NCBI GenBank assembly: GCA_021464525.1
Contig: JADRCO010000097.1
Location: 1-55,187 of the forward strand
DNA from: Rhizophagus sp. LPA8_4_AMF
Lineage: Eukaryota > Glomeromycota > Glomeromycetes > Glomerales > Glomeraceae
Length of the DNA stretch: 55,187 bases
Direction: 5' to 3'
Shown here one piece after another: positions 12,200 through 23,928 of this stretch. Numbering within the stretch: the stretch's first letter is position 1; each line of letters starts with the position of its first letter. The notes under the pieces were generated by a model. It was not told where the DNA came from and searched no databases. It was given only the letters and a program-made list of their open reading frames with translations. Made by a program: the position numbers and the translations under genes.

Positions 12200-13122
12200 A
12201 TTCAATTACTTCTTTCCTGTAAATAATTAATTATTACTAAGGACTTAAATCTATCTATTTTTATTGACCAACAAGATTTTAACAATTTATTTAGGTCCAA
12301 AAATCGAATGCTTTAAATTACTTAAATTATCAAATAATGAAGGTGTAACACTGTAACGGACTTCGATCAAAATAAACATTTCTCCCTGGTGCTACGGGAA
12401 ACAAAGGATAATTTTTAAATTTGATGCATTTTTTTAGAAAGACATTTAAAAAAAAAAAAAATCGAAATTTAGACAATATAAATAGAGAAATAAATTTAGG
12501 TAGGGGGGATATTTTAAATTCCCCACATGATCGTTCCCCCCCCCTTCTTCCATTTACCTAAAATGGAAGTAACAATTTTAATTAAAGAAATTAAAGAACA
12601 ATCATCGATAAACATAATATAAATAATAGATAATTACGTAATCGTGATCAAAAGTTCATTATTCAATGAAAAAATCAAATGCATTGTTATGCTATTTTGG
12701 CCATTTTTAATATGATAATTTTTCTTTAAATAGTAAAAATTTAAAAATTTCGCATTAAGTGTATTAAATTTGGTTAATCCTTGGTTTAAAATACTACTAA
12801 ATATTTTTAAGTCTTGTTTTCTAAATTAATCATTTCTACTACATTCGACCGTCGTAATTCTAGCAGTAAAGTTTATGCAGTTTATATTGTACTATTTTGA
12901 ATTCATAGTAAATTAATCACAAAAAAAAAAAATAATAATAATAATTTCGCACATTACAATACATAATTTTTTAGAAAACATATTGTTTGAATGAAAAATT
13001 TGCATGAAATCCCCTACTTGGCGCGTCTGTTTAGTAATTAAATTCCGCGTGTAAACGGAGATCTAATTATAGTTCCGAGGGATGAGGTGACGCAAATTAA
13101 AAATAACGAACTCTTTCGAAAG

Positions 13123-13130
13123 TATTTAAA
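13123..13130 (+). promoter_or_regulatory. TATA-like box of the secreted-protein gene
   Basis: TATTTAAA lies about 135 bp before the ATG at 13265, followed by a pyrimidine-containing leader. Assignment rests only on position and sequence. Confidence 0.35.
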
Positions 13131-13264
13131 CAGATGAAATTTCCCTTCGTTAAAACTCCAAGATTTTCATAAAATCTTAATATCTACGATATAATATAAA
13201 CATACCATTAATCAATTAATTTCTTTAAGCTTTAATCTTTAATTCTTTATTAATATTTGAAATC

Positions 13265-13833
13265 ATGAACAGCAAAATCTTTACCATCTTTACAATTCTT
13301 TTTGTCTTACTCGCGACATTTGTAACCTCTGTTCCAATTGAGAAGAGGGCTAAAAAAGTTATTCATGTAACTTCTCCAGGAAAAGGTCCATGGGCAGTAA
13401 AATCAGATCAAGTTGTTAGTTGGTGGTGCAACGAATGTAAATCTGATGGTAATTATTATCACCTTACTTGAAAGGAATGATATTTATAAAGGATCTTTAA
13501 TTAATAAATTTTCATTATTTTCTTGTACATAGAGGATGTTATCGTTCGAATTATTCAAATTAAATCTTCTTCTTCTAAGGTTGAAGTTTACAAAAAAAAT
13601 GTAAGTTGTCTTCTCTAGATATGAAATTATTCGAACTTAAAAAAAGAAAAAATTTAATTAATTTTTTTTTTTCTTTGATATTTCATTAGGGAAAAAATGC
13701 TTTTAATGGACATCTTCAATTTACAATTGGAAAAGATTGGGATGTTAGTAAGAAATATTACGCCGAAGTTACACTCAAAAGCGATCCTAAAGTTGTTGGT
13801 AAAGGTGTTGAATTTAGAATTTTTAAACCTTAA
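13265..13833 (+). CDS. Small secreted protein, Ig-like beta fold (Kre9/Knh1-like)
   Basis: Three exons, 13265-13448, 13533-13600 and 13690-13833, keep frame and encode 131 residues. The N-terminus is a classic signal peptide: MNSKIF, then a hydrophobic core, ending near TFVTS, followed by VPIEKRAKK, whose Lys-Arg is a likely Kex2 site. The rest reads as one beta-sandwich domain: ITSPG-type start (IHVTSPGKGPWAVKSDQVVSW), a two-cysteine CNEC turn, VIVRIIQIKSSSSKVEVY, GHLQFTIGKDW and YYAEVTLKSDP near the C-terminus, ending VVGKGVEFRIFKP. This strand pattern matches the Ser-Thr-rich GPI/Kre9-Knh1 N-terminal domain family of fungal secreted proteins, but there is no GPI tail here. It may be a cell-wall or effector-like protein. 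Several decayed copies lie downstream. Confidence 0.8.
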
Positions 13834-14855
13834 ATAAATGATTTGTTTTTTTTTGCAAGAATACTATTATATTAGAGATAGAAATTAATTTTGTAATAGT
13901 ATATTTTATGACCAATTTTTAATATTAGATTAATAATAAGTAATAATAATAAAAGATTTTAATATGTTATGAGTATATTACTAACTTCTGGGTTATTTTA
14001 TAATAACTGATTTGAATTACTTATATTTATAGTGATTCAAAAGCTATGGATTTAATTATAAACTTTTTTTTAATATTTGCCAATATATTATACGTAAATA
14101 ACCAGTTATATACAGTATGGAAATTGAGTAATTTTTATGATTTTAACATTCATTTCAATTTTTCGTTCTACAAGCTCGTACCAATTAATTACATTTCTAA
14201 CAATAAAAATAATGGTAAAGAAATATTAATCTTACATCAAGATTGCTATTTTGCCTAAAAATAAAGGGATCCACAGATTGTGCTCACGGAATGCTTCTAG
14301 TTCTTTAACAATATGATGCACTATACAGGGACAGATTAAAGTTATAAAGACATAGAATACTGATAAATGAATCATAATTACGATATTGATCTTTTTTTTT
14401 TTTTAAAAAAAAAAAATAAATTCAATGGTTCTAGAAACTAGTTTGATAAATAAAATACCCTCTATCTTATAAAATTTTGGTATACGATATTAATGGCTCT
14501 AGAACAGGGTTAAAAAATTAATTCCCGTTTTATAGTTCAAATTAAAATAATGGGCCGTTTTTTTTGAAAAATACAGTATATTTGGATATATGTGTATATG
14601 GTATAAGTATATTCAAATGTTCTATTGTAAATTATTGTAAATGTTACAAATGTTGTAAATGTATTTTTGTGCTCTAAAATTCCGAACATAAAAAAAAAAG
14701 TTCATATTTTCAAAGAATCAGATGAAAAAAACCTTCTATTGGTTATTTTATCTATCAAAAAAATTTACGTGTGTTAACGTCATTGATCGACCTGGTCATC
14801 ATATGACGTAAAATTTACAACCTGAGATGGAGAGAGTAAGTATAAATTTCATTAT

Positions 14856-15010
14856 TGAAGGTGTTATCGTTCGAATTATTCAAATTTGACCTTGAAGTAT
14901 GAAATTATTCAATTAAAAAATAATTTTTTGGTATAAGGACAAAATATTCATTTAAAATTAAGGCAAATTGGGATAATACAAAGCAATATTTTGTCGAAGT
15001 TAAATTGAAT
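14856..15010 (+). pseudogene. Decayed copy of the secreted-protein gene (A)
   Basis: A block matching exon 2 (GTTATCGTTCGAATTATTCA) is followed by a stop where the parent has ATTAAA. It then runs through intron-like sequence (ATGAAATTATTC) into an exon-3-like part encoding ANWDNTKQYFVEVKL-type residues, against DWDVSKKYYAEVTL in the intact gene. Exon 1 is not visible, and the copy is interrupted. Confidence 0.65.
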
Positions 15011-15654
15011 TTATATTTTCAAATTCAAAGAAATATATATATAATTTTCTATAAAAATGTAGACAATAATATTTTCATAAGTTAGATAATATTTTTATTA
15101 TTATAAACTGCTATAAATTAATTCATATAATTATTGTACAGGCTATTCAGTAATGTTAATCGGTTAAAATCATTTGAGCCATAATTTTGGTCAGAGCTAT
15201 AAATGCCCATGATTTTTTTATAATATTTGATATTATACTAATCTTTTTTTAAATCTTTAAATTATTTTAAATCTTTCACTAATCTTTATCTTTTCTACAT
15301 ATTCAATCTTCTATATATTCAATCTTTTGCATATTCTATTGTCAGAAAAATTGATATAAAGATCTAATTAACATGTCAAATTGTCAATATTAAATAAAAA
15401 TGGCTAGTTGATAAAAATGCTCCCATCTTATAATATCTTTAATAGTATAGTAAAGATATTAATAAAGGATGATGAATGATAACCGGAAAATACTGTAACT
15501 ACTCAAAAGAATATCGTTATAAAAATCCCAATATAAAGAATTTTATAAAATCTCAAAAAAAACCAAGATACGAAAGAAATGAAAATTGTATGGGTTCCAT
15601 ATTATCAAAAATTGTGTATCTTTTTTTGCATATTAATACATCAAATCAGTATCA

Positions 15655-15960
15655 AATCATATGCGGATTCATTTTACGCAGTAATTGTCATTGGTAGATT
15701 TATTGGCAATCGTAATCCCAGTAATCAATAATAAGGGCATTGCATTTGCATCATCCAGTTGGGTAAATTTATTTTTATTTTATATAAAGGAAAATTTTGA
15801 ATAATTGTCTATTGCATTAAAAGTGTACTAATGCATAAAATTTCGGTACTTTTAAAACTTAAATCCACTAATAAAGTGAACACCGGCGATTCAATTGTAC
15901 CGCTCTTATTTCGGTAAATGCACATGGCATAGTTATTTTAAAATAATATATTTACTTTCT
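15655..15960 (+). repeat. Diverged three-copy block, copy 1
   Basis: Landmarks are a TTGGTAGATTTAT stretch, AATCAATAATAAGGGCATTG, a TGCATTTGCAT(C/T)(A/G)TCCA(G/A)TTGGGTAAATTTA stretch, then TACTAATGCA and ACCGCTCTTATTT(C/A)GGTAA. The same order appears at 21960-22450, and part of it at 18895-19100. Confidence 0.5.
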
Positions 15961-17281
15961 TATTCGTAATTGTACAGCTCTTTATTCCAGCATTTCCAGT
16001 AAATGCAATATCAACGTCATTTCAATTTGACAACATGTACTTTGATAATAATAAACAAATCATAAACAAAATTTGTTTGAAATCTAAAAATTCCAGAATA
16101 AAAAAACATATTAATAGTTACATATTAATAGTAAAAAACAAAGGTGTAATAAAAATGTACATCTTTTTATATAATATATTAACCAAATTTATTAAACTTA
16201 TTATTACATTTTCCTATAATTATTAAAAAATTTATTATTAGTTTTATAATTAGTAAATTAATAATTCAGAAACATGTTTTAAAAACGTTTCAATATTTGT
16301 AAATATTCATTATATAGTTATTTATAAAATATTCGTGTTTCAAAATTTCGAACGTTCGAACGTAAAAAAACAGTTTATTTTTATTTATTAAACTTTATTT
16401 TTTTTTTTTCGTAATGTAAGAACCTTCTATTGGTTAGAATTTTTTTTTGCAAAAAAAAAACTTTTCTTCATATGTTTACACGAGTAATTTTTTTATGCGT
16501 AAAAATATATTGTAAAAAAATCGTACCGTCTGTATTCTATTAATCAGATGGTTATTTTGAATAATCATTACAGCAAAAAAAATTTTTACATCAAATTAAT
16601 ATGATTAATATGCATATAAAAAAATTTTATCTTTTTAATTATACTTTGATCTATCGAATAGATATCAAAAAAATATAAAATATAAAAATCTCTTTTATAA
16701 TAATATACGACGAAATATCTCTAACCCAGTTCCCACTTTAACTTTTCTGTCTTTACTTCTTCTTACTTGGAAATTGGAACTTGATTACTGTTAAAGTAAC
16801 ATTATACAATAAGCAATAATTAGGGGAACTGATCAGGTTTTGAGATTTTGTGATAATCACGTGCCCACCAATCAAACCTTTTAGGGTTTTCATTTTTTCC
16901 ATATATAATATATTAGTAAAAAAGGGCATATATTTAACCCTTTTTTTGCCTTTAACGTTAAAAAACTTTCGCAATTTTCTTTATTGTGTATAAATAAATA
17001 ATATGAAACATGGCATTTGTTTTAATAATAATAATGCAAATGAACCCATTTTGGTGGCTTTTAGAAGAGCTTGCAAAATTTTGGGTTAGGCCAATTTTTA
17101 ATAATCCTAATTTTTTCGGAAATATTCATCACGTGATTTTAAATGCGAAATCTCGTAATCTGCCCGTAGCCCCCTTTTAGTGTGGCAGTCCCCAATTATT
17201 ATACCATGGTCAATTGGTCATCACTAGCGAATTATTTTTCATTTATTTATTTATTAAGGTAAGCATGCGCTCTCTGCTTAG

Positions 17282-17575
17282 CATAATTTTAATGAAACAG
17301 GCTTACGGATAAAAAGAGTTGAAGGGGAAGAAGAACTGGCTTTCCTGGATGAGGGTTATGTACCTGACTCCTATGTTTGGTATCCCAAAGGACCAGGATT
17401 ATTCCTTTATCAATTATTTTGCAAGAGCAAGACGACGAATCTATCGACACTAATAAGGGCAGAGAATCCTGTCTTCTTGAACCTGTATATAGCTTGGGTA
17501 CCAAGCTTTTTTTATGGAGTATGGTGGTGGTTGATTGAGAATTCTCTTCCACGGTATTTTTATTATGAACTTTAA
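17282..17575 (+). other. Unassigned open frame
   Basis: About 90 plus-strand codons stay open (from about 17282 to the TAA at 17573-17575) in a patch richer in G and C than its surroundings. The frame contains VEGEEELAFLDEGYVPDSY and is Trp/Tyr/Phe-rich towards the end. There is no ATG at the start, and no splice partner or family is recognised. The minus strand is also open here, so coding is doubtful. Confidence 0.2.
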
Positions 17576-18064
17576 TCTAATACAAGAAATGATATGGACA
17601 CCCAACAAAAAATAAAAAAGAATGAGAAAAAGTAATGAAGGTCAGTGTTCATCAAAAATTTACTAACTGATGGATTTTCGAATCATGATTTGTTTAGTAA
17701 ATAATAGACTAATGGATAAGAAAATACTTTTGTAAGGATTATTACATTTAGAAACATTCCGAAATTGTTTACTCGGTATTGCTTGGAATGGTCTCACTTT
17801 TAATGATGACTTGGTAATCAAAATAGTTATTTTATTAAATACAATTTTCGAAAAATCTTTTAAATTTTACAAAATAATTATTATTTTAAATTATGGAATA
17901 TATTTGATATTATTAAGATAAAAAATTGATATATTCTACAATATTATTAGATATTATTAAGATAGGCTTTCCAAAAAATTCTTAGTTTATTTACGTAACT
18001 AATGAATATAATAAACATTCTTTGTATTTGACCAGTTTCAATTCGTTCGTGTCGAAGATCATTT

Positions 18065-18265
18065 TAATTATTATTTACTTTTGTTTAACGTTCTTTCACT
18101 TTGAAAGGTTTGAAATTTATAAATGATTTCAAATTAATAAAATTTCATTATTCATTTGTACATAGAGGATGTTGTCGATCGAATTATTTAAATTAAACAG
18201 TATTCTTGAAGTATTCAAAAAAATTTTTGTCATCTAGATATGAAATTATTCGATTAAGAAATGAA
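18065..18265 (+). pseudogene. Decayed copy of the secreted-protein gene (B)
   Basis: This copy matches intron 1, exon 2 and intron 2 of the intact gene. It shares the acceptor context (TGTACATAGAGGATGTT), then CGAATTATT(T/C)AAATTAAA, then ATCTAGATATGAAATTATTCG. Part of the preceding intron is recognisable, but neither exon 1 nor a usable exon 3 is. Confidence 0.65.
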
Positions 18266-18894
18266 TTTTATTTAAAGTCGTTTAAACTAATAATTTATTA
18301 TGATTTTTTCAGGTTTAGAAAAAGGATGAGATTCGGTGAACAAAGGTAAAAGGTACTATTAAAAAAAAAAAAAAAGGATTTCAAATACTCGTTAAATGTT
18401 GCAGGCGAACCTATTTTGTGATTAGCGAAACATTTCGCCTTTTGAGGTCAAATTTCCGATTTTTGGTCTGAAACCCGGAATCTCGAAACCTTAAGTATAT
18501 TACAAAACAATCCTAATTTTATTTTTTAAAAATATAAAACAATAAAAAAGATATACAATTCAATAATTTCATACAAATTTTCATTAAACGACTCTACTTC
18601 TAAATTTTAATATATTACTCTTCATTTACTTCACGATGTGATATGAAAAAAATCAGTAATAAATTATGGAGGTTACGAAATTACGGAAATTTCCGAGGTT
18701 TCGGAGGTTTCGGATTTCGCACTTCTAATTTCGCCTGCCGAAAATATTTCGGTTTTCATTTAATATTCGTATCAAAAAAATCAAAAGTATATTCCCGTAT
18801 TAAGAAGAATGATATTCTAAACAATGTATTTTCGCATTAAAAACTCCGTCATGTCGTAATAAACTAAAAATTAAAGATGGTGATTTATTTGTTA

Positions 18895-19100
18895 TCTTGT
18901 CGTATTTTTAACATGCGCAATATTTAAGAGCGCAAACATATGAGTTACACTTGCAGCAATTATTTACGTTGGTAGAAATGATTTGATTCAGCAATTAGTA
19001 ATCCAATAATTAGTAATCAAAAGCATCATTGAGTAAATTTTTGCAAATGAACGTTTATCGTACTAATGCACAAAGTTCCAAGAACTGGTGACAAATTATG
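18895..19100 (+). repeat. Diverged three-copy block, copy 2 (partial)
   Basis: Shares AATAATTAGTAATCAAAAGC-like sequence, a TTGAGTAAATTT stretch, TACTAATGCACAAAGTTCC and flanking context with the copies at 15655 and 21960, at lower similarity. Confidence 0.4.
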
Positions 19101-19200
19101 TAGTATAAATTCTATTATAAGGCGTTAAGGTTATGAAGACAAATTTTATCATTATGTAAATGAAAAAAAGATTAACACGGGGAAATTATTTTGCTCATCA

Positions 19201-19327
19201 CTTATTTTTACTGTAAATTTTATCACTAAATATATGTGTCTTATTTTCTAGCATTTCAAATAACTTATTTTTACTGTAAATTTTATCACTAAATATAAGT
19301 GTACTTATTTTCCAGCATTTCAAATAA
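19201..19327. repeat. Two-unit 63-bp tandem repeat
   Basis: Units 19201-19263 and 19264-19327 are almost identical, both starting CTTATTTTTACTGTAAATTT and ending CAGCATTTCAAATAA (TAGCATTTCAAATAA in the first). This is a recent tandem duplication in non-coding DNA. Confidence 0.85.
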
Positions 19328-20009
19328 ATGCCTTAAATTATATTTAAATCATGTAATTAGTTGAAAAATTACGAAAAAAAATAATTTAAAATTAATTATA
19401 TAGTAAGAATAAAGTATATTTGATATACAGGGTGTAAATTGTACGATCAATCCTGATCAATCCTTATTTTATTTAAAATCTTAACCAAATTAGTATTTTC
19501 CTCATTATTAAAATTTATCATCGGCAAATTAAATTTCTAGGAATATATTATTACTAACGATTTTAAACCAAATTCTCGATTTTTATTCGTTCTCAAAAAA
19601 AAATTTTAATATATTGTGTTACTATATATCTGATTCACCTTTTTTTTTTAAAAAAAAAAATTTTAATATATTGTATATATAGTGTTACTGTATATCTGAT
19701 ACTATATATGTATATGTATATATATATATATTACATTTCCTATTGTTTGTTTCATGAGACCCGGTTTTACTAATTTCCGGTCTTACTAATTTTCCCACGC
19801 CCCAATAATTCCCAGGTAAGCGAAATCGGGTCCGTGGTAGATCAACTATGGGGTGAAATTAGGAATATCAGAAGGAAAATTTCTGCATTATTCTAGACGT
19901 GCTATTAAAATAAGGACTAAAACGCCAATTTACTAAAAAAATTTGTATGTTCCTGATTTTATCTGATTTTGTCTGATTTTACCTTAAAGGATTTTTTTTT
20001 TTTTTTTTT

Positions 20010-20232
20010 AAACAAAGCTTTATCAAAAAAACGTGTAACATCGATCGACACGATCGACATGAAGCGAGGCCGGAGGCTCCAATTATGTTTAACCATGAGA
20101 AAGTTTTTTAAAAAAAGGTTAATTAATCATCCTAGCCTCCAACCTGTAAAATTAATGGTTTTGCAAGATTGTTCGAAAAACAGATTTTTTCGTATACGAT
20201 CACTGAAATGCACAGCAAATCTAAATATTTAA
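20010..20232 (+). repeat. Two-copy block, copy 1 (partner 23340-23720)
   Basis: Shared order with 23340-23720: AAACGTGTA, a CGA(C/T)(A/G)(C/T)GAT(C/T)GACATGAA stretch, ATTATGTTTAA, TTAATTAATC or TTAGTTAATC, CCTRTRAAAT-type sequence, a TATACGATC core, and AAATCTAAATATTTAATAAA at the end. The 87-codon open frame here is not conserved in the partner. Confidence 0.6.
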
Positions 20233-20459
20233 TAAATCGCAATTACGGTAGTATCACAATACGTCACGTGTTTGGATGGATGTTGAAAGTGAGCGAATAT
20301 ATGTAAACAGTAATTGATTGTTAATCGGATAAAATTTAAAGACAAGAGATAAACAAAAAGGCATTAATATTTGCGCAAAGAAGGTTATATTTGGTGAGTT
20401 TTACAGTATGTGTCGTGGATAACGACTTTACCTAGTCTCGTGCATGGCTTTACTTTCAA

Positions 20460-20985
20460 CACTTATCAGGTTTGATCTGACATTGTCGATCATACGATCT
20501 TTAACATAGTTCTTGTATGTGGTTAGGACTAATGAAATATCAGCCTTTTTTTTATTAGCCTTTTTTAATATTAAAATTCCTGAACAAATTTGGTATGATT
20601 TGTGATTTTATTAAAGCATCTATGTGTGATATTATTAGAAAGAAAATAATAGTCTTGGCGTAGTCTTGGCGTAGCCGCGTAGGAATCATGTAAAAGTAGT
20701 AATAACAGTCCTTTACGTGCGATTTAACTAGTATAAAGAGGAAATATCAGGCTTTTACGTGTGATTTTATTTAAGAATCACGGAAAATAAAAATAATATT
20801 ATGAGTTTGTATTGACTGTCAATAGTCAAGGGCAGATTTGGTTTTCTAAAGTTTGTTACATTGATGAGCGACCCGCTAAAACGGATGTCGCGGATACTCA
20901 AGTTAGATTTGCTTTTACCCCTTGCCACAACGGACATCTTCAGTTAAAATTGGAACCTATTGGAATGTTAACAAAAAAAAAAAAT
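20460..20985 (+). repeat. Duplication shared with 11195-11470
   Basis: Carries TTTAACATAGT, the TTGTATGTGG stretch and AATGAAATATCAGCCTTT, then after about 250 bp a block with GAGCGACCCGCTAAAACGGA and CCTTGCCACAA. This second block lies in an open frame (residues TDVADTQVRFAFTP, then HNGHLQLKLEP). GHLQ recalls exon 3 of the secreted-protein gene, but the match is too short to assign. Confidence 0.5.
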
Positions 20986-21959
20986 ATTTTTTCCGTACCC
21001 TTATTAGTAATCTGGTAAAAGTGTTGGATTTTAAAGAATACTATTAGTTACTGTAGATATTGTAGTTTTCTAAATGTAGAGAATCGTGTAACAACATTTT
21101 CTGTTATATACATAATAAAGAAATTTTGATAGTATAAATTTGATCGAATTTTTTTTAATATATAAAATTTAACAAATAGTTTTTCATTGAACTAACGTTT
21201 AATGCTATAAATTGTCACAACAAAAATACGAGATTTTAACGATAAACTTTAAAATATTTAGGTTACTATTAACATATAATATGCTCACTCACACATTCGA
21301 TTTCAACAACAATAAAGTAGCATGGTAACACAAATTTTCAATTTTCTTGTTTTTGAAGCCTATACTTAGTAAAATGAATGTGATTTTCCCGACATTTTAT
21401 TTTTATTTTATACTGAGACGCTTCAATTTAACTTGTTTATTTATTTGTAAAACATTATTTGCATGATTATTTGCAAAGCATTTACATTTATTTTCTATAT
21501 GAAAATTACATTTTATAAGACGTCATAGTTAAAAAAAAAGTGACCTCGAAATATTAGTTCATATTCGTGATAATGTGGATCTTATTTATAATTAACGTTT
21601 TTCTAATGGAACAAATGGAACACGAATATTATTTATAAATAAAAAATGTCGGAGAAATTTAGGACCAAGATCAATTCTCTTGGCGAATTCGTCACATTTA
21701 TGAATTATGATTTCAGTGGTTTCATAGCGTGTTTATTCATTCCCCTTGATCAGGCGGTCGTTTAAATTAATAAGAATTATTTTGTATTATTAAAAAAAGT
21801 CTTCGAATATCTGTAAATAAATTATTTTTTTTTAGAAGATGCATTGCCACATTTAAAAACAAATTCCCTTTTTCGTAACAAACTAGCCAGAAAATTAAAA
21901 TTATATATTTGTTTGTTATCTTTTATCATATTATTAATATTAAACATATCAAATATAAC

Positions 21960-22450
21960 TATGTATACAATGCATATTCATTTACAAGTTACAACAGCAG
22001 CATGATTTTAATTGGTGGATTTATGCACCAGCTAAGCATTCATAAATCCAGTAATCTAATAATCAATAATAGCATTGCATTTGCATTGTCCAATTGGGTA
22101 AATTTAATTTAAAAAAGGTGAACAAGTGAAACAAACTATTTGATTATTAAAGTTTGAATTCACAATTTAATTATTTATCGCACCAATGTACTGTAACAAA
22201 GTTCCAGAATTTGCCTTAAATGACTATTCCGATGATCATTAAATTAATATGATCGCATTTTTCATGACTTTTTATAGATAATGATTTCAATACAGTCGCG
22301 AATACTCTATTATGGAATTGTAACGTTCTTATTCTTTACAATTACTTATAACCATTATAAATAATAAGGGTGCAACCGACGATTAAATTAAACCGCTCTT
22401 ATTTAGGTAATAGTTACAAGATAAAATAAAAGGGAAATTATTTTCTCGGT
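21960..22450 (+). repeat. Diverged three-copy block, copy 3
   Basis: Same landmark order as 15655-15960: TTGGTGGATTTAT, AATAATCAATAATAGCATTG, CATTTGCATTGTCCAATTGG, GTAAATTTAA, a (C/T)ACCAATGTACTG stretch, and AACCGCTCTTATTTAGGTAA. The copy is interrupted by insertions and A/T runs. Confidence 0.5.
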
Positions 22451-23339
22451 GAATACTCACCCCCCTCGGGTCAGTCCACATAAAGATGATGTAATTGTAC
22501 CACCTTGTTTCCAGTATTTTAACATCCCAGTAAATGCTTGAATTATAATACCAACGCCAATACACATTTTAATATCATGCGCTCTGTGAATCTTCTTTGA
22601 TCGTTAAGAGTATTAACCAATTAATTAACCATGAGCGCAAATTGCTTCAAGGTCTAGAATTCTAAAATACGAAGAGAAAACGAAAAAAAAAAAAAAAAAG
22701 TTATATCAAATCAAAGTTTAATGTTAAAATTAATTACATATTAGGAAATAATAATAAAGAAATATACGAAATGTAATAATTTTATTAATTTTATAGAAAA
22801 AAAAAAATGTATAATCTAATCTTTTATCTAAGATCTAACCAAATATATTACTATCCATGTTATTAAAATTTATTATGATCGAATTAAATCACTTGAAACA
22901 TTATTACCGATGCCGATTATAAATGATTTTTTTTTTTTAAAATAAATAATAATAATTGTTCCCATTGATTTGAAAAAAAAAAATGATGAGAAATGTATAT
23001 GTATACATATGTATACGTATGTATACATGTATGTTAATAATACTAATGTTTCTATTTTAAATATTATAAATTAAAACAAATGTTCTAAACGTATATTATA
23101 TTACATTATTAATTGATATTTGTGTTTCAAAAAATTTCGAACGCAATAAAAAAAAAAAAACTTATTTTATTTATTTGTTTTTTTTTTTTTTTTTTTTTTT
23201 TTTATCATAACGTAAGAACCCAAATTTTATCTTTTTGAAGAATCAGATAAAAAACAATAAACAACACTTAATTGGTTAGTTTTTTTTTTTTTCTTTGAAT
23301 AAGCCTAAATTTTTATTTATTATTAAAAAAAAAAATGAA

Positions 23340-23720
23340 AAAAATTTTTTTGTAAAGTAAAAAAAACGTGTATCAGTCGACGTGATTGACATGAAACGAA
23401 ACAATCCGGGGGTATCTCCTATTATGTTTAATATATTTTAATTCTTTTATTTCGTCTTTCTTCGGCAGTTTGGTTAGACCGGCAATAACTACCATATATG
23501 GTAAATTTTCATTTGATCCATGAAAAATTTTCTCGATGATCATTTAAAAGATTAGTTAATCGTCTGCAATATCAACCTATGAAATTTCAGTATATTGTGT
23601 AATTTATGTAATCTTTTAGTAAGATTATTCGAAAGATCACTAGTAACCAATGATTAAAGTAATGATCTTTAAAAAGAATCCGTATACGATCGATTAAAAT
23701 GTAAATCTAAATATTTAATA
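23340..23720 (+). repeat. Two-copy block, copy 2
   Basis: Diverged partner of 20010-20232, ending in the same TATACGATC...AAATCTAAATATTTAATAAA pattern about 200 bp before the chitin synthase start. It is longer than the first copy by insertions in the middle. Confidence 0.6.
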
Positions 23721-23928
23721 AAGGATAATTTATGTTAATGTCAAATATAAATATGAGGTTTTTTTCTTAAAAAAATATTATTTCCTCGTGATAAAAAAAA
23801 TAAATAAATAAACAAATTAATAAATCAATAAAAACTACATTTTTTTTTCTTTTCCTTTAAATACACAAATACACATTAAAAAAATAAATTTTAAAAATTC
23901 GTATCGTCAACGTAATTATATTTTAACT

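Larger units (their letters stand above)
11121..13264. other. Intergenic repeat-bearing tract
   Basis: No gene is supported. The tract holds a decayed duplication shared with 20460-20985, a small tandem repeat at 12118-12199, long A/T runs, and the likely promoter of the secreted-protein gene at its right end. Confidence 0.55.
13834..23928. other. Ten-kilobase repeat-eroded tract without intact genes
   Basis: No intact gene is supported. The tract is a mosaic of diverged copies: exon fragments of the secreted-protein gene, a three-copy block with a CATTGCATTTGCAT core, a two-copy block with a TATACGATC core, a copy of the 11.2-kb duplication, tandem repeats, and long A/T runs. Open frames in it lack motifs, splice sites and introns that extend them. 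Confidence 0.55.

Noticed and set aside
14840-14900. TTCGAATT-like words considered as a tRNA T-arm
   Set aside because: No acceptor or anticodon stem around them; they belong to the secreted-protein gene copy. No tRNA was found anywhere in the window.
19969-20232. 87-codon plus-strand frame
   Set aside because: The frame is not kept in the duplicated copy at 23340-23720.
22985-23035. Alternating ATGTATAC run
   Set aside because: Simple self-complementary microsatellite, not a regulatory site that can be supported.
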